Assembly: GCA_963805645.1 (NCBI GenBank)
Contig: CAWDVA010000002.1
Span: 1 to 64,000 of the forward strand
Direction of reading: 5' to 3'
DNA: 64,000 bases
Source: CAVXEH01 sp963805645
Lineage (GTDB): Bacteria; Chloroflexota; Limnocylindria; QHBO01
A program made the position numbers and the translations under genes. Shown one piece after another: positions 1 to 9,130 of the stretch; position 1 is the first letter of the stretch; the number at the start of each line of letters is the position of its first letter. The notes under the pieces are model-generated. The model made no database searches. It was not told the origin of the DNA and saw nothing but the letters and a program-made list of their open reading frames with translations.

Positions 1-8
1 TAGCGATC

Positions 9-1312
9 TCAGCTCCCGGTCAACCGATTCACCAGGTGCTCCGCCAGGCGGATGGAGTAGTTCTGGCCGCGGTCGTGCGGGTAGACCTGGAACATGTTCG
101 CGATCCACAGGCCCGGGACGGGCGTCCGGAACGGCGGGATGTGGTCGCGGTACTCCGTGGTGACGATGGGCTGGGCGAACGGGGCGGAGAAGGACCAGGC
201 ATCGGTCACCCAGGTGCGCTCGAACGCCGGAGTTGATGCGGCCGAGGGCGGGCAGGAAATCGTCGAGCACTGCGTCCTTGGACGCCTTGAGCAACGGATC
301 GTCCATGGGGCGGTAGTTGCCCAGGTAGACCAGGTGGCGCCCGCCGTACTCCTCGGGCGCGCGCATGTTGGTGTGCTCCACGAGCGCCATGAACGGGAAG
401 CCCGGATCGTTGACGTTCATCCAGTACGCGTTCGTCAACGGCCGATCCAGCGCCAGGACCAGGCAGTGGGCGCCGTACGCCTGGCCCCATTCGTATCGGC
501 GCCGATAGTCGTCCGGGAGTGCCGGCGTCAGGCGACAGGTCAGCCGAGTGGCAAGGGTGCTGACGACCTGGTCGAACGGCTCGGTGGTCGCGTCGCCACC
601 GCCCGCGGCACGGTGGCGTGACGGCCAGCCCGTCGCCATCCGGGGTGATCTCCGTGACCTCCCGCCCCAGTGCGACCTCGCCGCCGTGGCGGACGACCGC
701 ATCGGCCAGTGCCTGGTAGAGCCGCTGGAATCCGCCGGTCAGGTAGCCCAGCTCAGGGGTCCGATCATGGACGCGAGCCCAGAACCAGGGCATGGCGATG
801 GTCTCCGCGGACGCGCCGAACTTGCCCGAAAGGAGCGGACCCCAGACGACGTCGAATGAAGCACGCCCCATCCAGCGGCGGATCCAGCCCACGGCGGTCC
901 GCCCCTCGAGCGGCCCGGGCGACGGCAGGGCGCGCAGGTAGGCGAGGGCGGCGCCCATCCGGAATCGGTCCACCACCGGCAGCGGCTGGAAGCGCAGGAG
1001 GCTGGTAGGCGAGTCCAGCTGCCAGGGCTTGCCGTCGCGCATGGTGACGGTCGGGACGCGGTGCCAGGTCAGGTCTGCCTCCAGGCCCAGCTCGCGGATG
1101 AGACCGATGGCGTGCCGGTCCGACCGGAAGAGGTGGTGATAGAACTTCTCCAGCCACGGTCCGTCCTCGCCGCCGACCCGGAATCCCGCGGCCAGGCCTC
1201 CGGGGAGCGGCTCGCGCTCGAGGACGGTCACCTGGTTGCCGTGCTGGGCGAGACGAAGGGCTGCGGTGAGCCCCAGCGCGCCGGCTCCCAGCACCGCCGT
1301 TCGGGTCGGCAT
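9..1312 (-). pseudogene. FAD/NAD(P)-dependent oxidoreductase, frameshifted
   Basis: The start at 1312 opens with a classic dinucleotide-binding motif (VLGAGALGLTAALRLAQHG) followed by an E at the end of the second strand, as in amine oxidase, protoporphyrinogen oxidase and UDP-galactopyranose mutase-like flavoproteins. The reading frame is lost near 620 and again near 225; the pieces join into one protein of about 430 residues ending QNYSIRLAEHLVNRLTGS at 9. Middle segment motifs such as NAYWMNVNDPGFPFMALVEH are in a second frame. Family members of this kind often sit beside membrane glycosyltransferases, as here, and may act on lipid-linked or nucleotide sugars; the substrate is unknown. Intact motifs in every frame suggest indel errors rather than decay. 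Confidence 0.75.
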
Positions 1313-1395
1313 TGGAGCTTCCCTCCCTCCCGTGCTGGCGGATGGCACGCTGCCCGCGCGCGGGTGGAGCGACCGTCTTCCGCGTCGATCCCTCG

Positions 1396-2297
1396 TCACT
1401 TCGCTGACCCGTTTCGCTTGGCGGTCATCTCGGCCTCGCGCCCGCGATCGCCGCCACCCGGCGAAATCTCGAGGAACAGCATCAGGAGGTAGTAGCCGAA
1501 CCAGTACGGGGACGCTGCGACGCTGGCGAAGCCAAGCCTGCCCCGCCAGGTGAGCCAGGCGGCGAGCGCGAGGCCAATGGGGACCCACGCCAAACCAATC
1601 CACGCGGATGGACCGAAGTTGTAGTCGATCACCATCTCCGAGTTGGTGGTGGTGGCCAGCCGCACGATCCATTCCAGCAGGTGCCCGGTCGAGGACCGAC
1701 CAGAGCAGAACCGCGGCGCCGATGGCCACGAACCAGGCCCGCGTCTCCGGTCTGCGCCATAGGAGCCAGCCCAGGACCGGCAGCATCAGGGGTCGCGGCA
1801 TGAGGGTGCAGAACACGAGGTAGACCACCGTGGCCGGGCCGGTTGCCGGCGAGGGCCAGCGACGCGGCAACGGCAACGAAGGTCAGCGTGCTGCCGTTGA
1901 TGGCGTCGGACCAGAACGGCCAGCTCAGCACCACGAGCAGGATCGCCCACCGGGGCCGCAGCAGTGCGACGGCGACGAAGTGCAGCGCGAACCACGGCCA
2001 GAACCCCACCCGCTCGACCACGTTCTGCCAGATCCACAGGGCCGGGGGCGCCCACCGGTAGAAGCTGTTGTCGTACGGCGCGCGCGGGTCAATGACGACC
2101 AGCCGCGACCAGTCACCCACTCGACCCGCATCGGCCAGGTGCGGGACGGGTCGTGACGAGACCCCAGACGTTGAGCACGACCGCCGACAAGCAGGAGCGA
2201 GCCCAGGAGCAGCAGCCGTCCCCGCTCCCGCCGGCCAAGCGGCTTCCCGCTGGGGCGGAGCAGCGGCCACGCGCTGCCCGGCCAGCGGCCAGCTCAC
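1396..2297 (-). pseudogene. polytopic membrane protein, GT87-like, multiply frameshifted
   Basis: Three or more frames must be joined to read this protein. The middle (about 2130-1840) gives DPRAPYDNSFYRWAPPALW followed by several hydrophobic segments; then 1840-1672 continues in a second frame (LMPRPLMLPVLGWLLWRRPE) and 1665-1396 in a third (SPYWFGYYLLMLFLEISP). The spacing of a short extracytoplasmic loop with YRWAPPA and repeated membrane spans resembles DUF2029/GT87 mannosyltransferase-like proteins encoded nearby. A GTG at 2297 overlaps a possible stop of the upstream gene (GTGA), suggesting translational coupling. The start is uncertain because the first 50 residues also switch frame near 2140-2190. 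Function is inferred from context only. Confidence 0.55.
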
Positions 2298-3832
2298 GAG
2301 GTCGGCCGCCGGGCAGGACTCGCAGGAGCAGAACCTGCGTATCGTCGCGATACGCGACGCACCAACCCGCCGCCTCCGCCGGGCCACGCACCAGTGGCAC
2401 GCTGGGCGGGAAGAGGATGGCCTGGACCCCGTAGCTGGCCACCAGCCGCTGCCAGTCCGGGTCCGCGGCACGGATGGCCGAGTAGTCGTCCAGGATCTGC
2501 TCCGAGTACATGTCGTTACGACCATCCACGAAGACCCGGCCGCCGGCATCGTGGAGCCGATAGATGACGTACCCACCCCAGCCGTACTCCGCCAGGACGT
2601 TGAGGGCGCGGGTCCTGCGCCGCGAGCCGGTCCACGGCGGCGACGGGGAAGCGCTTTGCGATATTGGCGGTGATCTGCGCGCCCGGTGAGTGTGGCACGG
2701 CGATGAAGACGGCAGCCACGACCACCACCACGGCCAGCAGGGTCTCCATGCTTCGCCGGGCCAGGGCCAGCGGCGGGGCGTACACCGTGGGTGCCCGACC
2801 GGCGCGGCGGTCCGCGAGCCGGGCGTCGATGCCCAGTGCCAGGGTGGGTACCGCAAACACCGCGGCCACCGGCGTGTTCCGCAGCGCCACGAGCGCCATG
2901 GCGATGCCCACGTACGGGAGCACCGCCAGCCATCCCGGCGTCGCGCGCCGGTTGTTGAGCGCCACCGCAACGATCAGTGCCAGCAGCCCCAGGTTCGCCG
3001 GATCGTGGAAGTTGGGCGACTGCCACTCCGCGATGTTGCGGAGCCCCCAGGCGCCCGCTCCGCCGCCGATGCCAAGGTAGCGCAGCGGGTAGAGGAGGCC
3101 CACGGGACCGGCCGGGGTCACCGCCGAGGCCAGGAAGGCGCCTATGGCCGCCAACAGCATCCAGCGCCAGGCCGGTGCCATGGGGGTGCGGCGACCCAGG
3201 GTGAAGAGGGTGTAGACCGCCACCACTCCCAGACCCACGACGTACAGCCCGTGGAGGTTGGCCCACGCGACGAACAGCGGAATGAGCCACAGCGACCGGC
3301 GCGGATGGGCGGCATCCAGCCACCACAGCAGGCTCAGGAGGAACGCCAGCAGGAGCCAGCTCACCACCTGCGGACGGAGCGTGACGTACGGGATCAGCGA
3401 CCAGGCTGCCAGGCCCACGGCCAGTCCAATGCCCATCAGCCCCACCCGCTGCCGCCGCAGAGCGTGGATCAGGACGCCAAAGATCAGGGCCGGCAGGATG
3501 CCGAAGACGATGAGCGCACCAAGCTGGCCGAAGGCGTTGACCAGCAGGTAGATCAGCACCTCGCTGAGCCATTCATGCAGGGTCCACGGCTGCCCGGCCC
3601 AGGTGAAGCTGTACGGGTCCGATGAAGGGATCTGTCCGGTGGTGACGATCAGGCGCCCGGTCGTGAAATGCCAGAAGTAGTCGGGGTCCTGGAAGCCCTT
3701 GGCCACGTTGATGGCGGCCATCACGCCGCCAATGGCAGCGGCAAACAGCAGCGCAGGGCTGGGCATGCGGCGCAGGAACTGGGCAGCACGGCTGTCGGTC
3801 GCGACAAACCGCTCCGCTGTGTCGACGGTCAT
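2294..3832 (-). pseudogene. GT-C-like membrane protein with DGRNDMY motif, frameshifted (paralogue 1)
   Basis: The long frame from ATG 3832 holds an N-terminal span and the signature DPDYFWHFTTGRLI, then DPYSFTWAGQPWTLHEWLSE, an acidic-aromatic first loop typical of a large family of uncharacterised GT-C-fold proteins, and about ten further hydrophobic segments. Near 2630 the frame shifts and the C-terminal soluble tail continues in another frame: VLAEYGWGGYVIYRLHDAGG, then VFVDGRNDMYSEQILDDYSA. The same order is seen in the intact paralogue at 4932-6428, which proves the two pieces belong together. The stop is probably the TGA at 2296-2294 after one more shift, overlapping the GTG of the next gene. 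Likely role: transfer of a sugar or modification of a lipid-linked glycan outside the membrane; no substrate can be read from sequence. Confidence 0.65.
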
Positions 3833-3937
3833 CGGGTCGGCAGTCTAGTCGGTGCGCCCGCGCACCGACACCAGACGAAGGTACCGATCGGCTACGCCGC
3901 AGAGTGGGACGGCGTGCCGCGCCGGGCGTGGTGCATC

Positions 3938-4954
3938 ATGCCATCCGTGCTGCTCCGCCCGCGCAACCTGATCATCCTGGCCGCGGTTGCCTTCCTGCTG
4001 GCCGATGTCGCCATGGTGGTCATTGCCGTCCACGGCGATTTCGGATTCGACTTCACGTGCTGCTACCAGCAGGCCGGCCAGCACCTGCTGGATAGCCGGT
4101 CGACGCTCTACACCTGGACCGACACCTACACGTTCCGTTACTCCCCGTGGGCGGCCCTGGCGTTCACCCCGCTGGCGCCGCTGACCGCTGGTCAGGCGGT
4201 CTGGACCTGGTTCGCGCTCAAGTGCATCGTGCTCGTGGGCCTGGCGGCCTGGTTCTCGGCGCCCTGGCGCGGCACGGAGCGGATCCTGGTGGCCGGCATG
4301 GTCCTGCTCTTCCCGCCCCTCTGGCACGACCTGGTGCTGGGCAACGTGAGCCTCTTCACCGTCGGGGTGCTCCTGGCCCTGCTGCGACGGCCGGGTTTCG
4401 CCTCGGGCAGCCTCTTTGGCCTGCTGCTGCTGCTCGCACCCAAGCCCCACCTCATCCCGGTGGCCCTGTGGCTCGCGTACCGTCGCCGAGGCGATGCGGT
4501 TGGTGCGGTGGTCGTGTTTGTCGTTGGCCTCGCGGCCGGGATCGCGGCCTTCGGCATGGATCCGTGGGTTGCGTACCTCCGGACCTTCACCGAACCCCTC
4601 ACTCGTACCTTCACCGCGAACATCGGCTTTTCGGGATTGCTGGGTCCGGCAGGCGTGGTGATAGGCGTGGCATTCGCGGGGTTCATCCTCCTGCTGGCAG
4701 CTGGCCGCCGCGACGCCATGGGCCTGGGCCTTTCCATCACCGCCGGGGTGATCCTGGGGCCCTACACCTTCATCCACTACCTGTCGGGGCTGCTGGTGGC
4801 CGCGGAGCCCGTCCTCCGCGCGCGACCCCTCCGCCTGGCGCTCTTCCCCTGGCTGCTCCTGGTCTTCCCGCTGATGCCGGCCTGGCTGCTCGCCTTCGCA
4901 GGCGTTCAGCTCACCACGGACGGTCCGCCGGTCATGGACACGTCCGCAGCATGA
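3938..4954 (+). CDS. GT87/DUF2029-family membrane glycosyltransferase
   Basis: A 338-residue protein with about ten hydrophobic segments. After the first span comes FDFTCCYQQAGQHLLDSRST and later YTFRYSPWAALAFTPL, the loop acidic residue plus YRYxPxxA pattern that marks GT87 (polyprenyl-phosphate-mannose-dependent) alpha-mannosyltransferases; LAPKPHLIPVALWLAYRRR is the usual K-P-H span. An upstream extension to 3668 exists in frame but is antisense to the neighbouring gene and not membrane-like, so ATG 3938 is preferred. The 3' end overlaps the convergent gene at 4932 by 23 bases. It stands alone on the + strand between two - strand genes of the same functional class. Confidence 0.8.
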   Translation: MPSVLLRPRNLIILAAVAFLLADVAMVVIAVHGDFGFDFTCCYQQAGQHLLDSRSTLYTWTDTYTFRYSPWAALAFTPLAPLTAGQAVWTWFALKCIVLVGLAAWFSAPWRGTERILVAGMVLLFPPLWHDLVLGNVSLFTVGVLLALLRRPGFASGSLFGLLLLLAPKPHLIPVALWLAYRRRGDAVGAVVVFVVGLAAGIAAFGMDPWVAYLRTFTEPLTRTFTANIGFSGLLGPAGVVIGVAFAGFILLLAAGRRDAMGLGLSITAGVILGPYTFIHYLSGLLVAAEPVLRARPLRLALFPWLLLVFPLMPAWLLAFAGVQLTTDGPPVMDTSAA

Positions 4955-6428
4955 GGACCTGCACGGCGTCGCGGTAGGCGGTGCACCAGCCCGCGGCTGC
5001 CAGGGGCCCGCGGACGAGGGCGGCGCCCGGGGGCAGGAGCACCGCGTTCACGTCGTAGCGGCGCACCAGGTCTGGCCAGCCCGCGCTGGCATCGCGAATG
5101 GTCGAGTAGTCGTTCAGCACCTGCTGCGGATACATGTCGTTGCGGCCGTCCACGAATACGCGCCCGCCGTGGTCGTAGATGCGTGACAGGACATACCCGC
5201 CCCAGCCGTATTCCGCCAGCACCCGTGGCTGGGGCTGGTCGCGCAGCAGGATGTCGACCCCGGCCACTGGATACGTGGACGGGAACGTGGCTCTGGCGGC
5301 AGGGAGAACCGGCACCACCACGCACCCGATCGCCACCAGGCCCACCGCCAGCTCCAGCATCACGAGCCGGCGGGCGAGCGCCACGCCCGGCGTTCGTGCA
5401 CGCAGCCGCGCGGCCAGCCCGCCGGGGAGACGCAGCAGCTCGTCCAGGCCGGCGGCCACGACCGGGAGGCCCACCATGAGGCCCACCGGCGCGTTGCGGA
5501 TGGCGAGGAGCGACCCTGCCGCACCAAGCGCGGCGCAGAGACGCAGCCAGCCCGGCGTCCGCCGGCTGCCACCCACGGCGATCAGCAGCACCAGCAGCAG
5601 GACGGACCAGTAGGTGGGATCGTGGAAGTTCGGCGACTGCCACTCGGAGATGTGGTCCAGGCCCCAGTCGCCGGGATCGACGTAGCGCAGCGGATAGGTC
5701 AGCGTGCCCAGGCCGGCCGGAGTCAGGGCGCAGGCCAGCGTGCTTCCCAGGCCAATGGCCAGCACCCGCCCGCGGACCGCTGCCAGGTTCGTCCGCCCCG
5801 CAAGGGTGAACAGCGTGTAGATCCCCAGGACCCCCAGGCCGGCGATCCACAGGCCGTGCAGGTTCGCCCACAGGGCAAAGAGCGCGGGCAGCCAGACCAC
5901 CCGCCGCGGCAGTAACGACCGATCACCGGCGAGCCGGGGCTGCGCCTCCGTGAGGATGGCGACCAGGATGCCCAGCAGCGCCCAGCTCAGGACCTGCGGG
6001 CGGATGGTCGCGTAGCCGACCATGATCCAGGTCGCCAGCAGAAGGCCGATGCCAAGGGCGGGAAGGCCCACCCCCTGCCGGTGGAGCACCCGGGCCAGCA
6101 CCGCCGGCCCCGCCATGCCCGCGATGCCGAAGGCCACCATGGTGGCCACCGGCCCGATGCCGCGCACCAGCAGATACATGAGCAGCTCGCCCAGCCACTC
6201 GTGCGCCGTCCACGGCTGGCCCGCGTAGGTGAACGAGAAGGGATCTGCGGTCGGCACCTGGCCGGTCTGCGCGATCAGCCGGCCCACGGTCAGGTGCCAG
6301 TAGTAGTCCGGGTCGGAGAGGCCATGAACCACAGCCACGATGCAGACCAGCGCGGTACCGGTGACGACCAGGATCGCCAGAGGGCTCGGCAGACGTCGTG
6401 CCCACCACTCCACGGTGTCGCCTGCCAC
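4932..6428 (-). CDS. GT-C-like membrane protein with DGRNDMY motif (paralogue 2)
   Basis: Intact 498-residue paralogue of the broken gene at 2294-3832. Order of parts: short cytoplasmic N-terminus, one span, SDPDYYWHLTVGRLIAQTG, DPFSFTYAGQPWTAHEWLGE, roughly ten membrane spans between residues 80 and 390, then a soluble C-terminal tail of about 110 residues with VLAEYGWGGYVLSRIYDHGG, VFVDGRNDMYPQQVLNDYS and a final cysteine pair. The start is GTG 6428, immediately after the TGA of the upstream gene (6429-6431), so the two are co-translated. The family is conserved in high-GC bacteria but has no assigned reaction; the DPDxxWHL and HEWL loop resembles the catalytic first loop of GT-C enzymes. 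Confidence 0.75.
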   Translation of the reverse strand: MAGDTVEWWARRLPSPLAILVVTGTALVCIVAVVHGLSDPDYYWHLTVGRLIAQTGQVPTADPFSFTYAGQPWTAHEWLGELLMYLLVRGIGPVATMVAFGIAGMAGPAVLARVLHRQGVGLPALGIGLLLATWIMVGYATIRPQVLSWALLGILVAILTEAQPRLAGDRSLLPRRVVWLPALFALWANLHGLWIAGLGVLGIYTLFTLAGRTNLAAVRGRVLAIGLGSTLACALTPAGLGTLTYPLRYVDPGDWGLDHISEWQSPNFHDPTYWSVLLLVLLIAVGGSRRTPGWLRLCAALGAAGSLLAIRNAPVGLMVGLPVVAAGLDELLRLPGGLAARLRARTPGVALARRLVMLELAVGLVAIGCVVVPVLPAARATFPSTYPVAGVDILLRDQPQPRVLAEYGWGGYVLSRIYDHGGRVFVDGRNDMYPQQVLNDYSTIRDASAGWPDLVRRYDVNAVLLPPGAALVRGPLAAAGWCTAYRDAVQVLMLRTCP

Positions 6429-7283
6429 TCAGGGCGCTCCGTCCCGCCGGTCCGCTGCGGCGCCACGCGGCAGCGGTGAGGCGAGCAGCAGCGCCAGGTT
6501 GACCAGCAGGACCCGGGGCAGGGCCACCAGCTGGAGGAGGATGGCGAGCACCCAGCCCCAGCGTGTCCGCGCCAGGGCAAGGGCGAGGCCGACGACCACC
6601 ACGATCCCCAGAACCCAGGGCACGAAGCCCAGCGCGCGCAGCGACATGCCCGGGATCGTCTGGGTGGCGACCGGGTTGCTCGTGTAGAAGTGCACGAAGT
6701 CGCCGAGCCACGGGAGCTGGACCACCGCCAGGACAGCGCAGGCTCCGGCGAACCAGCCCAGCGCCTGCCAGTCACGCCGGCCCACGTACCAGGCCACGGC
6801 CAGCAGTGGATGCAGCTTCAGCATGGTGGCCACCGCCAGACCGATGGCGCCCGCCCGACGGTGCAGCGGCACCAACGCGAGGAGGGTCACCACGATGGCC
6901 TGTGCGTTGCCGTTGATGAGCTGCTGGGCCCAGGCACCGGCCAGGAGCGCGGCCGGCAGCAGGCCGGGCGGTCCAAGCTGCCGGTAGGCGAGCCATATGG
7001 GAATCGCCGTGCAGACCGCGATGATCGCGAACCACAGCGGCGGCCAGCCGAGCAGCGGGATCACCATGGCCAGCAACGGCGGGTAGCGGTACACGTAGTC
7101 CTGCGGAACCTGGGCGGCCGTGGCATACGGGTCGCCCAGGACCCAGAGGTCGTGGCCGGCCCGCTGATACGTGGCCAGGTCCGCGCCGGCCTGGGTGGTG
7201 CCCCACAGGTACACCGCCCCGGCAAGGCCGAAGGCGAGATACAGGCCAATGAGCACGGCCCAGCGCCGGTCGATGCGGCTCAC
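6429..7283 (-). CDS. GT87-family membrane glycosyltransferase
   Basis: A 284-residue integral membrane protein. After the first span it has GADLATYQRAGHDLWVLGDP and YVYRYPPLLAMVIPLLGW, the acidic loop and YRYPP motif of GT87 mannosyltransferases that use polyprenyl-phosphate mannose; AVATMLKLHPLLAVAWYVGR is the conserved K-hydrophobic-P span. It is shorter than the typical family size of 350-420 residues, ending soon after the last span, but no frame break is evident. It is directly followed by the paralogue at 4932-6428 with no gap, and its start faces the divergent gene at 7360, giving a 76-base shared promoter region. Confidence 0.8.
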   Translation of the reverse strand: MSRIDRRWAVLIGLYLAFGLAGAVYLWGTTQAGADLATYQRAGHDLWVLGDPYATAAQVPQDYVYRYPPLLAMVIPLLGWPPLWFAIIAVCTAIPIWLAYRQLGPPGLLPAALLAGAWAQQLINGNAQAIVVTLLALVPLHRRAGAIGLAVATMLKLHPLLAVAWYVGRRDWQALGWFAGACAVLAVVQLPWLGDFVHFYTSNPVATQTIPGMSLRALGFVPWVLGIVVVVGLALALARTRWGWVLAILLQLVALPRVLLVNLALLLASPLPRGAAADRRDGAP

Positions 7284-7359
7284 GCCGGGGACGTTACGCG
7301 ATCACGGGGTACCTTCGGGCGGTCCTGCGCAGGCAGGCGGCCGAGTAGACTCCGGCCCG

Positions 7360-8991
7360 ATGTCGGATCTGCCACGCAACGATCACCTGGGACGCGACCT
7401 GCTGCTGGTCACCGTCCTGGCGCTCGTCGCCCGGGTCGCAGCGGCACTGATCGTCGACTGGCCGCCGTATACGGATCCCGCCTACTACTCGCTGGTGGCC
7501 CAGCAGCTGGCCACCGGGCACGGCTTCACGGTCCCGGTCCTGTGGAGCTTCCTGGAGGTGGGGAGCCACATTCCCGATCCCGCCGTCCTCCCGGTGGCCA
7601 GCAACGGGCACTGGATGCCCCTCACCTCGCTCGTCGCCGGCGGCGGGATGGTGCTCTTCGGCGCGACCTGGCACGCCGGCCAGGTGCCCATGGTCCTCCT
7701 CTCGACCTTGCTCGTCCCGCTCACCTACCTCATCGGCTGGGAGCTGTGGCGATCGAGGTTTGTGGCGCTGGTCGGCGCGCTGCTGGCCATCGTTCCCGGG
7801 CCGCTCCTGGTCATGTACCCGACCATCGACAACTTCGCCGTGTTCGGCACCTGCGGTGCCCTGGCGCTGTACTCATCGGTCCACGCCGTTCGCTCCGAGC
7901 GACCCGGCCCCTGGATCGTCCTGTCCGGCGCGCTCGCCGGGCTGGCGACCCTGGCCCGCATCGACGGCGTGCTGCTGGTGCTAGCCCCCGCGACGGCGTG
8001 GGCACTCACGGCGGATGAGGCTCCCATCTTCGCCCCGCGCCGCCTCGCATGGGGAGCAGCCAGCGCCGTTGCGTTCCTGGCGGTCATGAGCCCGTGGCTC
8101 ATACGGGACCTGGCGGTCTACGGCTCGCCCCTTCCCTCCGCGGGTGGTCATACCCTGTGGATCTCGAGCTACAACGAGCAGTTCTCCATTGGCCACCCGG
8201 TGAGCCTCTCGACGTACCTGGCCTCCGGGCTGGGCACCATCCTGGGCTCCAAGGCGTTCTCGGCCCTGGAGCTCGTCGCCCGCCTGGCCGTCCTCCTGGG
8301 GGGCGTGTTCATCGTGTTCTTCGTGCCCGGGTCCTGGGTTGGCTGGCGCCGGCCCGACCTCCGACCGTTCCTCGTCTACTTCTGGGGCATGTTCGTGGTG
8401 ATGGCGCTGGTCTTCACCTTCCACGCCCCCAAGGGCGCCTTCTACCACTCGTCCACTGCCTGGCTGCCGTTCGCCCTGCCGATGTCGGTGGCGGCGATTC
8501 CTGCCTTCGGGACCTGGGCGTCGCGCTGGTGGCGGTTCCTTGGGAGACCCGCGACCCATCGGTTCCTGGCGGTCGCCGGCCTGGCCGGAGCGATCCTGCT
8601 GGCCGTCATCGGCTCCGCGTCGCTCTACGGACAGTGGCACGAGGCCCGCGTGCAGGACGAGGCTGCCGCGGCCTTCTTCGTCGACCATGGCGACACGGCC
8701 GACGTGGTGATGAGCAGTGACCCGGCGTCGCTCTACTACTTCAGCGGAAACCCCGGCGTTGCGCCGTCCTTCGATCCCTATCCCGTCATTGAGCGGATCA
8801 TCCGCGCCTACGACGTGCGGTGGGTCTACGTCCAGCTGCCTGCCGGCGCGACCCGCGATCCGCTGGGCTTCTGGAATGGTGCCGCCGCGGTGGACGCGGA
8901 CGGGAACCGCGCCACCTTCCTGCCCGATGCACCGGCGTTCGAGGCACCCGGGGTGCGCATCTACCGGGTCATACCGCCTCCCGCGAACTAG
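7360..8991 (+). CDS. GT39/ArnT-like membrane glycosyltransferase
   Basis: A 543-residue protein. Residues 1-330 hold about ten spans; the first loop has VDWPPYTDPAYYSLVAQQLA and GHWMPLTS, the acidic-residue pattern of GT39/GT83 dolichyl-phosphate or undecaprenyl-phosphate sugar transferases, and RIDGVLLVLAP follows. A soluble C-terminal domain of about 130 residues begins near QWHEARVQDEAAAAFFVDHG and includes VMSSDPASLYYFSGNPGVAP. The ATG at 7360 was chosen because the in-frame upstream extension to 7171 is antisense to the divergent gene. A TAGACT hexamer at 7346-7351 lies only eight bases before the ATG, so the transcript could be nearly leaderless. Substrate unknown. Confidence 0.75.
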   Translation: MSDLPRNDHLGRDLLLVTVLALVARVAAALIVDWPPYTDPAYYSLVAQQLATGHGFTVPVLWSFLEVGSHIPDPAVLPVASNGHWMPLTSLVAGGGMVLFGATWHAGQVPMVLLSTLLVPLTYLIGWELWRSRFVALVGALLAIVPGPLLVMYPTIDNFAVFGTCGALALYSSVHAVRSERPGPWIVLSGALAGLATLARIDGVLLVLAPATAWALTADEAPIFAPRRLAWGAASAVAFLAVMSPWLIRDLAVYGSPLPSAGGHTLWISSYNEQFSIGHPVSLSTYLASGLGTILGSKAFSALELVARLAVLLGGVFIVFFVPGSWVGWRRPDLRPFLVYFWGMFVVMALVFTFHAPKGAFYHSSTAWLPFALPMSVAAIPAFGTWASRWWRFLGRPATHRFLAVAGLAGAILLAVIGSASLYGQWHEARVQDEAAAAFFVDHGDTADVVMSSDPASLYYFSGNPGVAPSFDPYPVIERIIRAYDVRWVYVQLPAGATRDPLGFWNGAAAVDADGNRATFLPDAPAFEAPGVRIYRVIPPPAN

Positions 8992-9009
8992 CCGCGCGGA
9001 CCACCGGGT

Positions 9010-9033
9010 AGTACTTCCGGCGCCCGAAGTACT
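9010..9033. promoter_or_regulatory. perfect 8-bp palindrome before the histidine kinase gene
   Basis: AGTACTTC, eight bases, then GAAGTACT: a perfect inverted repeat that ends inside a TTGACC hexamer (9035-9040). It lies about 100 bases before the kinase start at 9131 and could be an operator for this two-component system or a weak hairpin ending the preceding gene, whose stop is only 19 bases upstream. No T-run follows, which favours an operator. Confidence 0.4.
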
Positions 9034-9051
9034 GTTGACCGCGCGCACCTT
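9031..9051 (+). promoter_or_regulatory. shared promoter element ACTGTTGACCG-4-CACCTT, copy 1
   Basis: ACTGTTGACCG, four bases, CACCTT. The same two blocks with the same spacing recur at 12416-12436 before cpaB. TTGACC resembles a -35 hexamer. Because the two copies precede the kinase gene and the pilus assembly operon, they may be co-regulated; I infer this from identity alone. Confidence 0.4.
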
Positions 9052-9130
9052 GCGCACGGAGGATGGCGGCCGGCCCGGGTACCACTCCCGGACCAGTACC
9101 CGTGGATTCAGGAGACCGAAGGGCATCCGA

